From contig NZ_PHNJ01000025.1 of assembly GCF_008122205.1 (NCBI RefSeq), forward strand, positions 1 through 43,965: a stretch of 43,965 bases of DNA, in the 5' to 3' direction. The notes beneath the pieces are model-generated. The model was not told the origin of the DNA and did not search any database. It was given only the letters and a program-made list of their open reading frames with translations. The DNA is from Natronococcus pandeyae (GTDB lineage Archaea > Halobacteriota > Halobacteria > Halobacteriales > Natrialbaceae). Every line of letters starts with the position of its first letter. Within the stretch, counting starts at the first letter, position 1. Shown here one piece after another: positions 8,662-18,379 of the stretch. Both the position numbers and the translations under genes were made by a program.

Positions 8662-9588
8662 TTACTGCCCGGAGCGACGCCGTCCGGCGGCGACGACCTC
8701 CTGGCGGAGCGCGCGGCGCTTGACGAGAACGAAGCCAACCGCGATCAGCGTGAAGCCGGCGACGGTCGTCGCACCGACGACCTCACCGAGGTAGAGCCAG
8801 CCGACGAGCGCCGTAAAGACCGGGGCGACGTAGGAAACCATGTTGATCTCCACCGCGCCGAGTCGCTCGAGCAGGTCGAAGTAGAGCAGGAAGCCGAACG
8901 CGCTCGCGGCCAGCGCCAGGTACGCTAACGCGCCGATCGCCTCGGGATCGGTCCAGGTCGCGGGCTCGATCGGTTCGGCGAGCGCGAGACTCACGAGGTG
9001 CATCAGGAGGGCGCCGCCGAGCATCGACCAGGCCTCCATCGTCTCGATCGGAAGCGGCGCGTCGATGCGTCGCGTGAGGACGCTCCCGAGTGCGAACGCT
9101 GCCGCCGCACAGAAGACGAGAAACTTCGCCACGGCGTCCGTCGCAAGCAGATTCGAGGGATCCGGCTGGACGACGACGGCGACGCCAAGTAGACCAACGA
9201 GGACACCGACGACGCCGATAGCGGAGAGCGCGTCGGACGGGACCAGAGCCCGCGCGAACCCGGTGGTCAACACCGGCGAAAGGCTCACCAGTACGGCGGC
9301 GGCAGCCGCCGTCGTGTTCTGCTGGCCGACGAACAGAAACACGTGGTAGGCCGCGATCAACAGGACGGCGCCGACGACGACCGTCGCCCACTCGGCCCGT
9401 CCCACGGGTCGCCAGTGATCGACGGCGTACATCGCGTACGCGAGCATCACCACACCCGCGATGTCGTACCGGAGTGCGGCGAACAAGACGGGAGGGAAGT
9501 GGTCGAGCCCCGCGCTGATTGCGACGAACGAACTCCCCCAGACAGCCGCGAGAACGAGAAAGAGAGCGGCGTTTCGGTATCGGCTCAC
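8662..9588 (-). CDS. EamA/DMT-superfamily transporter
   Basis: The 308 residues form about ten hydrophobic segments arranged as two EamA repeats. The first begins ALFLVLAAVWGSSFVAISAGL. The second begins FLVFCAAAAFALGSVLTRRI. Characteristic positions include the WGSSF motif in helix 1, RYDIAG after helix 2 and LGEVVGATTVAGFTLIAVGFV near the end. The family usually exports metabolites or amino acids by drug/metabolite transport; the substrate here cannot be told. The C-terminus is basic (RRALRQEVVAAGRRRSGQ), consistent with the cytoplasmic side. The start codon is GTG (9586-9588), and an upstream ATG is not available in frame. It is a single-gene unit. Confidence 0.92.
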   Translation of the reverse strand: MSRYRNAALFLVLAAVWGSSFVAISAGLDHFPPVLFAALRYDIAGVVMLAYAMYAVDHWRPVGRAEWATVVVGAVLLIAAYHVFLFVGQQNTTAAAAAVLVSLSPVLTTGFARALVPSDALSAIGVVGVLVGLLGVAVVVQPDPSNLLATDAVAKFLVFCAAAAFALGSVLTRRIDAPLPIETMEAWSMLGGALLMHLVSLALAEPIEPATWTDPEAIGALAYLALAASAFGFLLYFDLLERLGAVEINMVSYVAPVFTALVGWLYLGEVVGATTVAGFTLIAVGFVLVKRRALRQEVVAAGRRRSGQ

Positions 9589-9755
9589 ACTCGCCGTTTC
9601 ACGAGTGAGGATCTATGCGTTTCGAATCGAAACGAACATCGAGCGAGATCGAGCGGAAGATGACCGAACTCGAGAGGCTGGCAGCGCACGGTGGTCGGTG
9701 TGAGTCTCGGATCAGACGACCCGAGACAACCTCGGGTGCGATGGGCTGAGGCGTT

Positions 9756-10118
9756 TTAGAGCAACGGTCGCTCGCGAATCTCGGGCTTCTCTTCGGTCTG
9801 TTTGAACTGCTCGAGCAGCGGTCGAATGTCGTCGAACCCGTCCTTGAGCACGACGTCGCCGCTTCGCAGATCGTAGTCGATGATATCGTAGTCCGCGAGC
9901 CGCGGCAGGTGGTTGTGAGCGAGCGAGACGTAGACGCGCTGTCTGTGGTCAGAGTCGAGCGACCCGTCGTCCTCGCGCTCCCACGCGGCGATCCGGGAGG
10001 TAATCTCCTCGAGGTTTCCGCGGCGGTTCTCGGCGAGCTGGTAGAGCAGATACCGGCGTTCCGATTCGGCTAACAGCGAACATGCGGCCTCCATACGAGA
10101 GTGGGTCGTCTGCGTCAT
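9756..10118 (-). CDS. DUF7344-type winged-helix protein
   Basis: This 120-residue protein shows a pattern common in haloarchaeal regulators: a short helix-turn-helix (LAESERRYLLYQLAENRRGNLEEITSRIA), then HNHLPRLADYDIIDYDLRSGDVVLKD, where the HLPxLxDxxxxxYD wing is typical. The start at 10118 (MTQTTHS) is chosen over the ATG at 10193, since the extra 25 residues are not protein-like. DUF7344 proteins are presumed DNA-binding regulators; no target is known. A second family member is at 32541-32954. Its position after the peptide-transport operon gives no clear link. Confidence 0.8.
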   Translation of the reverse strand: MTQTTHSRMEAACSLLAESERRYLLYQLAENRRGNLEEITSRIAAWEREDDGSLDSDHRQRVYVSLAHNHLPRLADYDIIDYDLRSGDVVLKDGFDDIRPLLEQFKQTEEKPEIRERPLL

Positions 10119-10268
10119 ACCAGAGGAAAGCCACCGTTTGTAATTACACCTGCTGCCAAAACGAATTGGCTCTTCACTCTCGATGATAGTCATTCTGTTT
10201 TTTAGGTAGTCCGCTGTTCCGAAGTTCTATCGGGCGAGAAGACTCGAGCTGCCGGTTCTCGTGTCAGC

Positions 10269-11594
10269 CTACTGCAGCGGCTCCGTCCCTTCGTGTCGGT
10301 CGGCCGCCTCGCCGTAGAGGTGACACGCAGCCGGGTGACCTCCGTTCCCGAGATCGGGATTCTGTCGCTCACAGACGCTCTCGTACTCTTCGCGCAACTG
10401 CGCTGCGGCCTCGTCCCAGTTGCCCCTCGCCAGTTCCGCCAGTGCTCGCTCGACGATCTCCTCGTGGGCTGCGGGGAGATCCGTGTCGAGGAGTCGGTTT
10501 CGAAGGGCCTCGACGAACGCGGGCACGTCTTCGTCGGGGACGGTGCCATCGTCGAGGTCGAACTGGTCCTCGTCGCCGACCGTCTCGAGCGAGATGTCGC
10601 GTCGCTCGACGCGCTCGCGCAGGGTCATCAGTTCGCGGTAGGTCTCCTGATCGATCTCGAGTTCCTCGGGCGAGATGACCTGCGGACACCGGGTCCGGAA
10701 CCGACAGCCGCTCGGCGGATCCCGGGGAGAGGGGACGTCGCCGGCGAGGGTCTCCCGATCGCGGTCTCGCTCGTCGGTCGACGCGCGCGGGACGCTCTCG
10801 AGCAGCGCCTGCGTGTAGGGGTGTTTCGGGTCGTCGAACAGCTCCTGTACGGGCCCGATCTCGACGATCTCGCCGAGGTACATCACGGCGACGCGGTCAC
10901 AGACGTGGCGGATCACGGAGAGATCGTGGCTGATCAGCAGGTATGTGAGATCGAACTCCGCCTGCAGATCGTCGAGCAGGTTCAGCACCTGAGCCTGGAC
11001 CGACACGTCGAGCGCCGAGGTCGGCTCGTCGAGCACGATGAACTCCGGCTCGAGCGCGAGCGCGCGGGCGATGCCGATTCGCTGGCGCTGTCCGCCGGAG
11101 AACTCGTGGGGATAGCGGTCGAGCTGATCGGCCGAGAGGCCGACGCGCTCCAGGAGGTCTCGCACCCGTTCGCGTCGCTCGTCGTCCGTGCCGATCTCGT
11201 GAACGTCGAGGGGTTGCTGGACGGTTTCGCCGACCGTCATCCGGGGATCGAGACTCGAGAACGGATCCTGGAAGACGACCTGTGCTTCCCGTCGGAAGTC
11301 GGTGAGTTCGCTGCCGGAGAGATCGTACACGTTGTCGCCGTCGAACTCGACCTGGCCGTCCGTCGGCTCCTGCAGTCGCAGGAGCGTCTCGCCTGTGGTC
11401 GACTTACCACAGCCGGATTCGCCGACCAGGCCGAGCGTTTCACCCTCCCTGATCTCGAAGCTCACGCCGTCGACCGCCCGGACCGGCACCGGCTCGTCGC
11501 CCAGCAACCGGTCCAAGATCGAGTCCTGTTCCCAGAAATACTTCTGGAGGTCATCGACGCGAACGAGCGGTCGTTCCGATCGGTCGGTGCTCAC
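10269..11594 (-). CDS. dppF: Dipeptide/oligopeptide ABC transporter ATP-binding subunit (DppF/OppF)
   Basis: This is one of two nucleotide-binding subunits that power peptide uptake. The start is a GTG at 11594 that overlaps the stop of dppD as GTGA. It has Walker [11 protein letters not shown]-loop [11 protein letters not shown], signature [15 protein letters not shown], Walker [13 protein letters not shown] and H-loop LLISHDLS. The Cys-rich C-terminal peptide-transporter domain begins GCRFRTRCP and ends VCERQNPD...[11 protein letters not shown]. Between the second and third Cys sits an acidic insert of about 95 residues ([14 protein letters not shown] to YESVCE) that is absent from the compact bacterial form. 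The length is 441 residues. It is the last gene of a five-gene operon. Confidence 0.93.
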   Translation of the reverse strand: MSTDRSERPLVRVDDLQKYFWEQDSILDRLLGDEPVPVRAVDGVSFEIREGETLGLVGESGCGKSTTGETLLRLQEPTDGQVEFDGDNVYDLSGSELTDFRREAQVVFQDPFSSLDPRMTVGETVQQPLDVHEIGTDDERRERVRDLLERVGLSADQLDRYPHEFSGGQRQRIGIARALALEPEFIVLDEPTSALDVSVQAQVLNLLDDLQAEFDLTYLLISHDLSVIRHVCDRVAVMYLGEIVEIGPVQELFDDPKHPYTQALLESVPRASTDERDRDRETLAGDVPSPRDPPSGCRFRTRCPQVISPEELEIDQETYRELMTLRERVERRDISLETVGDEDQFDLDDGTVPDEDVPAFVEALRNRLLDTDLPAAHEEIVERALAELARGNWDEAAAQLREEYESVCERQNPDLGNGGHPAACHLYGEAADRHEGTEPLQ

Positions 11595-12874
11595 AGTCCA
11601 CCACCTCCAGAGTCCTCGACGGGTGACTGCGTTCGCTCGGGCTGCACGTCCTCTTCGGTCCGATCCGGATCGGCGTGCTTGTCCGCGGCGGTCCGCTCGG
11701 TTTCGTCGAAGTAGTCCGGGGGAAGCGCTCGCCCTTCGTCGTAGTCTCGTTCCGCGAGCACGCAGCGGACCTCGTGGTCTCCGCGTTCGTCGGCGTCGAA
11801 CTCGGGCGGATGGTCGAGACAGTCCTCCATCGCCTTCGGACACCGGTCGGCGAAGTGACACCGGTCTTCCATTTCGTGGTCGAGGAGGGTCGGAACGTTA
11901 CCCGGAATCGGCTGGAGTCGGCGGTTTGCACCCTCCAGGTCGGGTACCGAGCCGAGCAGGCCCTCGGTGTAGGGGTGAACGTGTTCGTCGAAGGTGTCGG
12001 TGAGCGATCCTCGCTCGACGATTTCGCCGGCGTACATCACGCCGACTCGGTCACACATGCGCGCGATGACGCCGAGGTTGTGCGTGATCAGCAGGATCGT
12101 CATTCCCGTCTCCTTCTGGAGGTCGTCGAGGAGGTCGAGCACCTGCGCCTGGATGGTCACGTCGAGTGCCGTCGTCGGCTCGTCGGCGACCAGGATATCC
12201 GGCTCGCCGGCGAGCGCCTGGGCGATCATCGCCCGCTGAAGCATCCCGCCGGAGTACTCGTGGGGGTACTCGTCGGCGCGCTCGACCGGATCAGGGATCC
12301 CGACCAGTTCCAGCAGTTCGATCGCCCGCTCGCGGCTCTCGTCGCTGACGTACTTCTTGGACGGCAACACCGTCGAGAGCATCAACGATCCCAGCGAGTA
12401 CTCTTCGGACTCGGTTCGAGCGCGGGTCGACCGGGGGCGGGCGCTGGCCCGCCGCTGGACCTCGACGGCTTCGGCGAGTTGCTCGCCGACAGTGAGCGTC
12501 GGGTTGAAACTGCTCTCCGGATCCTGGAAGATCATGCTGAACGACGTTCCCCGGAGCGACTGCCTGATGGCTGGGGGCAACTCGAGCAGGTTCACGAACT
12601 CTCCGTCGACTGCACCCGGATGGTCGTCGCCGACGGTCTCGGCGAAGTCGGCGTTCCGGTACCGGATCTCGCCCTCGGTAATCTCTCCCGGGGGTTCGAT
12701 CAGGTCCATGATCGAGCGAGCGGTGACGCTCTTTCCGCTCCCGCTCTCGCCGACGATCCCGAAGACCTCCCCGCGTTCGATCGTCAGGTCGAGGTCCGAG
12801 ACCGCGTTTACCTGTCCCTCCTGCGTGAAAAACCGCGTCGAAAGACCGCGTACTTGTAGTATATCCTCTGTCAT
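11591..12874 (-). CDS. dppD: Dipeptide/oligopeptide ABC transporter ATP-binding subunit (DppD/OppD)
   Basis: This is the partner nucleotide-binding subunit, 427 residues from the ATG at 12874, which overlaps the dppC stop as ATGA. Motifs are Walker [10 protein letters not shown]-loop [11 protein letters not shown], signature [15 protein letters not shown], Walker [13 protein letters not shown] and H-loop LLITHNLG. The C-terminal Cys-rich region reads [19 protein letters not shown] and later VRCVLAE. An insert after the Q-loop (about 50 residues, rich in Arg/Ser/Glu and including [17 protein letters not shown]) lengthens the helical domain. A Thr/Glu/Asp-rich tail follows the Cys domain. It shares operon and function with dppF. 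Confidence 0.94.
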   Translation of the reverse strand: MTEDILQVRGLSTRFFTQEGQVNAVSDLDLTIERGEVFGIVGESGSGKSVTARSIMDLIEPPGEITEGEIRYRNADFAETVGDDHPGAVDGEFVNLLELPPAIRQSLRGTSFSMIFQDPESSFNPTLTVGEQLAEAVEVQRRASARPRSTRARTESEEYSLGSLMLSTVLPSKKYVSDESRERAIELLELVGIPDPVERADEYPHEYSGGMLQRAMIAQALAGEPDILVADEPTTALDVTIQAQVLDLLDDLQKETGMTILLITHNLGVIARMCDRVGVMYAGEIVERGSLTDTFDEHVHPYTEGLLGSVPDLEGANRRLQPIPGNVPTLLDHEMEDRCHFADRCPKAMEDCLDHPPEFDADERGDHEVRCVLAERDYDEGRALPPDYFDETERTAADKHADPDRTEEDVQPERTQSPVEDSGGGGL

Positions 12875-13866
12875 CGTCCTTCTCCCTCGATGTTCGGATC
12901 CAGTGCGTCGCGGAACCAGTCGCCGAGCAGGTTGACGCTGATCACTGCCAACACGATGCCGATCCCCGGGAACATCGAAACCCACGGCCGAGTCCTGAGG
13001 ACGTCCTGCCCACGCTCGATCTCGTAGCCCCACGAGAGCGTCGTCCCGGAGAATCCGAGATACGCGAGCGAGGCCTCGAGCAGGATGATAACTGCGACCT
13101 GGATCGTCGCGAGGACGATTATCGGTGTCAGACTGTTCGGGAGTACGTGTTTGAGCAGAATCGTTTTGTTGCTCGTTCCGAAGCTCCGCGCCGCCTTGAC
13201 GTACTCTTCGTTGCGGATCGACAGCGCCTCGCCGCGGGCGACGCGGGCGAACCAGACCCAGGTGACGAGCGCGACGACGATGGTGACAGTCCCTGGTATC
13301 GGAATCGATTCGGGCATCCCGTCGGCGAGGCCGGCCATCACGATCGGATCTGGGACCATGACCGGTGACTCCCCGAACACGCCGATCAGGGCCAGTGCGA
13401 GCACGAGTGCCGGAAACGCCAGCATGGTGTCCGCGATGCGCATCAGTCCGTCGTCGACTCGCCCGCCGTAGTAGCCCGCGACGAGCCCGACCGGGACGCC
13501 GATCGCCAGCGCCATACTCGTCCCGAGAATCCCGACGAGTAGCGAGACTCGCGCCCCGTAGAGGAACCGCGAGTAGACGTCCTGTCCGACGTTGTTCGTC
13601 CCGAGAACGTGCTCGGTGGTCGGCTCGACCGTTATCTCGACGATATCACCCTCGTGCGGGGTCTGCGTCGTATACTCGTGTCCGAGCGGCGGGTACTCGG
13701 CGCCCTGTTCGTCGTAGTGTCCCGTTCGCGTCGGGTCGTGCGTGGCCAGAAGCGGCGCGAATATCGCCATGAAGACGATCGAAACCAGCAGTAAGAGGCC
13801 GAGTTTCGGGAGCAAGCTCTCGGAGAACGTCTGTTTCAGATTGGATTTGACTCTCTCGGAGATCAT
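12871..13866 (-). CDS. dppC: Dipeptide/oligopeptide ABC transporter permease (DppC/OppC)
   Basis: This is a transmembrane subunit of 331 residues. The first helix is at about 22-42 (LGLLLLVSIVFMAIFAPLLA). A large extracellular loop follows, with HDPTRTGHYDEQGAEYPPLGHEY and EHVLGTNNVGQDVYSR. The remaining helices form the binding-protein-dependent transport domain. The EAA-loop signature is seen in VKAARSFGTSNKTILLKHVLPNSLTPIIV. The VLGTDxxGxDxxSR-type motif (here GTNNVGQDVYSR) marks it as a DppC-type permease. It overlaps dppB upstream (ATGA at 13863-13866) and dppD downstream. Confidence 0.95.
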   Translation of the reverse strand: MISERVKSNLKQTFSESLLPKLGLLLLVSIVFMAIFAPLLATHDPTRTGHYDEQGAEYPPLGHEYTTQTPHEGDIVEITVEPTTEHVLGTNNVGQDVYSRFLYGARVSLLVGILGTSMALAIGVPVGLVAGYYGGRVDDGLMRIADTMLAFPALVLALALIGVFGESPVMVPDPIVMAGLADGMPESIPIPGTVTIVVALVTWVWFARVARGEALSIRNEEYVKAARSFGTSNKTILLKHVLPNSLTPIIVLATIQVAVIILLEASLAYLGFSGTTLSWGYEIERGQDVLRTRPWVSMFPGIGIVLAVISVNLLGDWFRDALDPNIEGEGR

Positions 13867-14852
13867 TCTTCTCTCACCTGCGGATTGAGGTAGGAGTACA
13901 GCGCGTCGACGACGATGTTGATCGAGACGAACGCGATGGCAATGAACACGACGATACCCTGCATGAGCGGCCAGTCTCGCGCGTCCAGCGCGTCGATGAG
14001 ACGGAGTCCGAGTCCCGGCCAGTTGAACACCGTCTCCGTGATAACCGCACCACCCATCAGGGTCCCCATCTGGAGCCCGAGGACGGTGATGATCGGAATC
14101 ATCGTGTTGCGCAGCACGTGCTTGTACCGAACCAGCACCGAGGGGAGTCCTTTCGCCTTACTCGCCGTGACGTACGGTTTGCCGAGTTCGTCGACCATGC
14201 CGCTCCGGGTGAGGCGAGTGATGAGCGCCGTAAAGTACGTTCCGAGCGTGATCGCCGGGAGCGTGATGTACTTCAACCAGATCCCCAGGTCGTAGACGGA
14301 GCCGTGCTGCACGAGCGTCGTAACGGCCTCGGCGAATCCGACGGGCCGGCGACCGGTCGGGAAGAGACCAGCCCAGACACCCAGCAACAAGATCAGCATG
14401 AGACCAAGCCAGAAGTTGGGCGTCGAGATGCCGAGCAGCGAGAACAGCGTCGCGCCGTAGTCGGAGGGCTCGTTCCGGCGCGTCGCCGAGATCACGCCCA
14501 GCGGAATCGCGATGACGATCGCGACGATCGTCGCGGCGATCGCGAGTTCGAGCGTCGCCGGAACCCGCTCGATCACCATCGCCTCGACCTGTCTGTTGGA
14601 CCGCCAGGAGTAGCCGAAGTCACCGATGACCATTCCCTGGAGGTAGTCGAAGTACTGGACGTAGATCGGCTCGTTCAGCCCCTCCTGTTCGCGGACGTGC
14701 TCGATGAGTTCCTGCGTCGCTCCCTCCCCGAGCATCAGCGTCGCCGGATCGCCCGGAGACACTGCTCGGAGCCCGAACATGATCGTAATAACACCCCAGA
14801 TGACGAATACACCCTGGAGTATCCGCCGAACGAGGAACTTCCCCATAGTCAT
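13863..14852 (-). CDS. dppB: Dipeptide/oligopeptide ABC transporter permease (DppB/OppB)
   Basis: The 329 residues start MTMGKFLVRRILQGVFVIWGVITIMFGLRAVSPGDP, the usual DppB N-terminus. The segment GLNEPIYVQYFDYLQGMVIGDFGYSW is the conserved periplasmic-facing motif of the family. The EAA loop is YVTASKAKGLPSVLVRYKHVLRNTMIPIITVLG. The last helix ends in VDALYSYLNPQVREE. An internal ATG two codons in (14846) is an alternative start. It is the second gene of the operon, 82 bp after the binding-protein gene. Confidence 0.95.
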   Translation of the reverse strand: MTMGKFLVRRILQGVFVIWGVITIMFGLRAVSPGDPATLMLGEGATQELIEHVREQEGLNEPIYVQYFDYLQGMVIGDFGYSWRSNRQVEAMVIERVPATLELAIAATIVAIVIAIPLGVISATRRNEPSDYGATLFSLLGISTPNFWLGLMLILLLGVWAGLFPTGRRPVGFAEAVTTLVQHGSVYDLGIWLKYITLPAITLGTYFTALITRLTRSGMVDELGKPYVTASKAKGLPSVLVRYKHVLRNTMIPIITVLGLQMGTLMGGAVITETVFNWPGLGLRLIDALDARDWPLMQGIVVFIAIAFVSINIVVDALYSYLNPQVREE

Positions 14853-14934
14853 AGGAACGTATTACCCGCCGTCATTGGAACGTATCGAGTGAACCGAGGG
14901 AGATGTAATTACGGTTTCGCTTTGCCCGGAGTTT

Positions 14935-16542
14935 CTACGTCTCCATCTCCCAGATGTAGACCGTTTCGTCCTCACGTGGGTCCCACTGGATATCTTCCCT
15001 GACGCCGTAGATGCTCTCCTGGGTGTGGAGGAACAGGAACGGCGCCTTCTCGTGGGCCAGTTGGTTGACTTCCTCGAGTTGCGCTCGTCGCTCGTCCGGG
15101 TCCTCGATCTCCTGGCTCTCGAGGATCGCGTCGCTGAGCTCTTCGTCGTCGAACGTTCGGGCCGGGTTGTCGGGGATGGTAAAGAAGCCCTGCACCCCGT
15201 AGTCGGTGTCGCCGGTGATGGTCCCCCAGCCGATCAGGTAGAACGGAATCTCGATCGTATCGGGATCGACCCCTGCCGAGTTCGCGTCGGAGACGACGCC
15301 GAAGTCCACGATATTCGCATCACAGCTGACGTTGTCGAGCTGGTCGATCTGGTCGGCGACGGTCTCGCCGACCTCGGCGTCGTTGAGGTACCGACCCTGC
15401 GGCACGGTGAGTTCGATCTCAGCGCCGCCGTAGCCGCTCTCCTCGACGAGGCTCTCGGCGGTACCGAGGTCCTGCTCGTAGGGTTCGATCTCGTCGTTGA
15501 AGCCGTTGATTCCGGGTGCAACCGGCTGACCTCGCGCTTCGCCGTAGCCGTTGAGCACCGAACTGACGATCTCCTCGTTGTCGACGGCGTAGTTCATCGC
15601 TTGCCGGAACTCCTCGCTATCGAACGGCTCGACCGTGTTCTTCATCGGACAGAAGATGTTCCGGAAGCTCGTCACCTCCCTGATCTCGATGTCGTCGGCC
15701 TCCTCAACGGTCGTGACGTCCTCCGGCAGGATATTGATCGTGAGGTCGGTCTCGGCGGTCTCGAGCGAGGCGACACGACCGCTGGATTCGCCGTCCGCGT
15801 TGAACGTCACGCGCTCGAACGGCGGTTCGTCGCCCCAGTAGTCGTCGAACCGCTCGAGGACGATCTCCTCGCCGGACGTGAAGTCGACGACTTCGTACGG
15901 GCCCGTCCCGTTGAAATCCTCGGGGTCGGCGCCGGAAATCGCCTCGTTCTCGGCGTCGTGATTCTCGATTGCCCACTCCATGTTGAGTGCACGGGCGTAG
16001 TTGCCGAACTCGAACTCCGCGAGTCCCGGCGCGGCGGCGTACTGGACCTCGAGCGTCGTGTCGTCGAGGGCCTCCGCGCCCTCGATCGAACCGAGGCCGA
16101 ACGAGCCGATGTCGCTGACGACGCCCATGTCGGGGTCGACCGTCCGCTCGATCGTCCATGCGATGTCCTCTGCGGTCAGATCATCGCCGTTGTGGAACAC
16201 CACGTCGTCCCGCAACTGGAGTTCGGTTGCACCCTCTCCCTCGAGGATCTCCCAGTCCTCGACGACGCGTGCGAAGATTCCCTCACCGGGTTCGAAGTCG
16301 AACAGCGGCTCGTAGATGTGGTCGTACACGTCGAAGTAGTCCCCGGTGATGTGGTCGAGGGGGTCGATGGTGTCCGGGAACTGCGACAGCGTAATCGTGA
16401 TCTCGTCGGGGTCTTCGTCGTCGCCTGCGTCGGGATCGTCCAGACAGCCGGCAATAGCACCGAGCCCGGTCGTGGCTCCCGCGGCACCCGTGATCTTCAA
16501 CAGCGTTCGTCGGTCGATGGCGTATCTCTTGGCACCCTTCAT
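14935..16542 (-). CDS. dppA: Peptide ABC transporter substrate-binding lipoprotein (DppA/OppA)
   Basis: This is the extracellular peptide-binding component, 535 residues. The start at 16542 (MKGAKRYAIDRRTLLK) gives a twin-arginine signal followed by a hydrophobic core and a lipobox ending GAIAGCLDD, so the mature protein is lipid-anchored through that Cys. A longer frame upstream lacks sense. The mature part matches solute-binding family 5: ITITLSQFPDTIDPLDHITGDYFDVYDHIYEPLF, then LRDDVVFHNGDDLTAEDIAWTIERTVDP, then ...FNGTGPYEVVDF. It opens the operon. A TATA-like box lies about 25-33 bp upstream, so the transcript has little or no leader. Confidence 0.95.
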   Translation of the reverse strand: MKGAKRYAIDRRTLLKITGAAGATTGLGAIAGCLDDPDAGDDEDPDEITITLSQFPDTIDPLDHITGDYFDVYDHIYEPLFDFEPGEGIFARVVEDWEILEGEGATELQLRDDVVFHNGDDLTAEDIAWTIERTVDPDMGVVSDIGSFGLGSIEGAEALDDTTLEVQYAAAPGLAEFEFGNYARALNMEWAIENHDAENEAISGADPEDFNGTGPYEVVDFTSGEEIVLERFDDYWGDEPPFERVTFNADGESSGRVASLETAETDLTINILPEDVTTVEEADDIEIREVTSFRNIFCPMKNTVEPFDSEEFRQAMNYAVDNEEIVSSVLNGYGEARGQPVAPGINGFNDEIEPYEQDLGTAESLVEESGYGGAEIELTVPQGRYLNDAEVGETVADQIDQLDNVSCDANIVDFGVVSDANSAGVDPDTIEIPFYLIGWGTITGDTDYGVQGFFTIPDNPARTFDDEELSDAILESQEIEDPDERRAQLEEVNQLAHEKAPFLFLHTQESIYGVREDIQWDPREDETVYIWEMET

Positions 16543-16566
16543 ACCACATGGAAAAAGAGGCACGTC

Positions 16567-16575
16567 TTTAATAAG
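16567..16575 (-). promoter_or_regulatory. TATA-like box of the dpp operon
   Basis: On the minus strand the sequence cttattaaa is centred about 29 bp before the dppA ATG at 16542, the normal TATA-to-start distance. The mRNA would begin at or just before the start codon. Confidence 0.6.
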
Positions 16576-16702
16576 TGTTGGTGATTTTACCGTCTGCCCA
16601 GAGATGCTGTTTCTTCGAACGAAACGACTGTGCAAACGCAAATCTTTCGCACCTTGTGATATCGCCCACAAGCTTAAGTGAGCTACACCTCCTACATCGG
16701 GT

Positions 16703-17344
16703 ATGGCCGCTCACGGCCGGTCTGCCCTGCGGGACCTGTTCGACGAGTCGCCCACGCCGCATATTGCCCATCCTCCGCGCACCCATCACCGTGACTTCTA
16801 CGTCGCCACCGATGGGTCCTTCCGCGAGTCGGGTGGCGGTCTGGGCGCCGTCATCGAAACGCGCGACGGCACCCGTGTCGCTCGGATCGCGACCACGGAC
16901 ACGCCGCCGGACAACAACGTGGCCGAGTATCGGGCGCTTCACCTCGGATTGGACGTACTCGCTGCTCGAGCGCCGCGAGACGCCCGCGTCGGCGTCCTCG
17001 TCGACCACGACGCGCTCGCCAGCAACGTCAACAACACCGTCCTCGCGACGGGACACCCGGATAGAAAGCCGCCACGGCCGGTCTCGGTACCGGCGGCAAC
17101 GCGCTATCACTGGCGCGGGATCCAGGCCCGACTCAACGGCTTCGCGGAGATTCGAGCCGCCCGGATCGACAGCGACCAGAACCCCGCACACCCGCTCGCG
17201 AACGCCCCGACCCAGTACCAGCACGTAAACCAGGAGGCCGATCGCTGTGTCCTCCCGGACCCCCCGGAGACGACGGCGGCGACCGAGTTCCCGCCACCGT
17301 CTCGAGCCGACCGCAACGGTGGCAGCGGACGAGCCTCCGACTGA
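16703..17344 (+). CDS. rnhA: RNase HI-family protein
   Basis: RNase HI cleaves the RNA strand of RNA:DNA hybrids. The 213-residue product has the family's metal-binding acidic residues in order: Asp37 in VATDGSF, Glu75 in NNVAEYRAL, Asp101 or Asp103 in VLVDHDALAS, and the late Asp in VNQEADRC. The N-terminal 35 residues (DLFDESPTPHIAHPPRTHHR) and a Pro/Ser-rich C-terminus are extensions common in haloarchaeal versions. It diverges from dppA with 160 bp between starts, and an aagcttaag sequence about 30 bp before its ATG may serve as the TATA box. Confidence 0.88.
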   Translation: MAAHGRSALRDLFDESPTPHIAHPPRTHHRDFYVATDGSFRESGGGLGAVIETRDGTRVARIATTDTPPDNNVAEYRALHLGLDVLAARAPRDARVGVLVDHDALASNVNNTVLATGHPDRKPPRPVSVPAATRYHWRGIQARLNGFAEIRAARIDSDQNPAHPLANAPTQYQHVNQEADRCVLPDPPETTAATEFPPPSRADRNGGSGRASD

Positions 17345-17445
17345 GGCGACGACCGCCTCACTGGAGAGCGGTCGTCCAGGGGCGCGAGGTCCGACCTCGT
17401 TCTGAACCGCCACCGTTTTCTCGTCGCTAGAGAGAGTCGTGTTCG

Positions 17446-17898
17446 ATGAGCCTTCGCGTCGCCGCTGCCGCCCCGTTCATCCAGAACGGGAGTCGTCGAC
17501 TGCAGGAAAACGAGTTCGTCGTCGCCCTCTCGCTCGACCGCGACTGGTTCTCCCCCGATCAGGCGAAGCGACTGATCGACGTCGCCGTCCAGGAGGGACT
17601 GCTCGAGCACGAGGACGGCGAACTCGCGGCCACGTTCGATCCCGCCGAAGTGACGATTCCGGAGGAGTTCGTTCCGGAGGAGGACCTCCTCCAGGGACGG
17701 TCGGCGTTCGAGCGCGTTCTCGACGCGCTCGTCGCCGAGGGAATGGAGAAACACGAGGCGGTCGGCGCAATAAACGGCCTCCAGCAGGAGCTCGGACTCA
17801 CGATCGAGGCCGCGGCCGTCGTCTACGCCCGCCGCGAGGGAATCGACGTCGACGACCTCGTCACCGTCGCACGCTCGGCGCTGATCGAAGAGCGTTAG
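17446..17898 (+). CDS. DUF2240 family protein
   Basis: The 150-residue acidic cytoplasmic protein begins MSLRVAAAAPFIQNG and contains FVVALSLDRDWFSPDQAKRLIDVAVQEGLLE, a helical segment resembling a winged helix. It ends in an all-alpha half (FERVLDALVAEGMEKHEAVGAINGLQQELGLTIEAAAVVYARREGIDVDDL). This pattern matches the archaeal family DUF2240, whose function is not known. The short gap (24 bp) to the next gene suggests one operon. Confidence 0.82.
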   Translation: MSLRVAAAAPFIQNGSRRLQENEFVVALSLDRDWFSPDQAKRLIDVAVQEGLLEHEDGELAATFDPAEVTIPEEFVPEEDLLQGRSAFERVLDALVAEGMEKHEAVGAINGLQQELGLTIEAAAVVYARREGIDVDDLVTVARSALIEER

Positions 17899-17922
17899 GG
17901 TCCCGCCGACGGACCGAGAGGT

Positions 17923-18306
17923 ATGGTCGAGGACCGGACCACCGACGGTCGACGGATCGCCGAACTGCTCGCGTCCGAACTGGACGGCCGCGAGGACGGG
18001 ATACTCGCGGACGTCTCCGTTATCAACGCCGATCGCGACGTCGAACCGTCGGCGGACGGCGCCCGCGCCTACGACGTCGTCGTCGACGGACGTGAGGAAC
18101 CGTTCGTGCGCGCGTTCGTCCACCCGGATCGAATCCACCTCGAGTTCGAGCGCGGCCAGGACGCGGCGGCAGATGCGGCGTCCGACGTCGAACTCCGGGT
18201 CCGGCCGAAGGCGACGAAGCCACCGAAGACGCTGGTGTTCGTCGAGAGCGGCGCGGCGGTCAAGCGGGCGACGGACGTGATTCAGGCCGTCGTCCGTGCG
18301 GAGTGA
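17923..18306 (+). CDS. Conserved haloarchaeal hypothetical protein
   Basis: 127 residues, acidic, with no signal peptide or membrane helix. It starts MVEDRTTDGRRIAELLASELDG. A beta-rich centre (AYDVVVDGREEPFVRAFVHPDRIHLEFE) and a C-terminal segment (KPPKTLVFVESGAAVKRATDVIQAVV) follow. No motif is recognised. It is probably cotranscribed with the DUF2240 gene 24 bp upstream and is convergent with the HAD gene. Confidence 0.75.
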   Translation: MVEDRTTDGRRIAELLASELDGREDGILADVSVINADRDVEPSADGARAYDVVVDGREEPFVRAFVHPDRIHLEFERGQDAAADAASDVELRVRPKATKPPKTLVFVESGAAVKRATDVIQAVVRAE

Positions 18307-18379
18307 TTTTTCGATCGAACCACGCGAGCGAAGCGCTCGTCGCGGTGTCGCACGATCGAAACGGGTGAGAAATCAGTTT

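Noticed and set aside
15025-16584. Long plus-strand frame opposite dppA
   Set aside because: It is the mirror of a strong real gene in GC-rich DNA. Its composition is not that of a folded protein.
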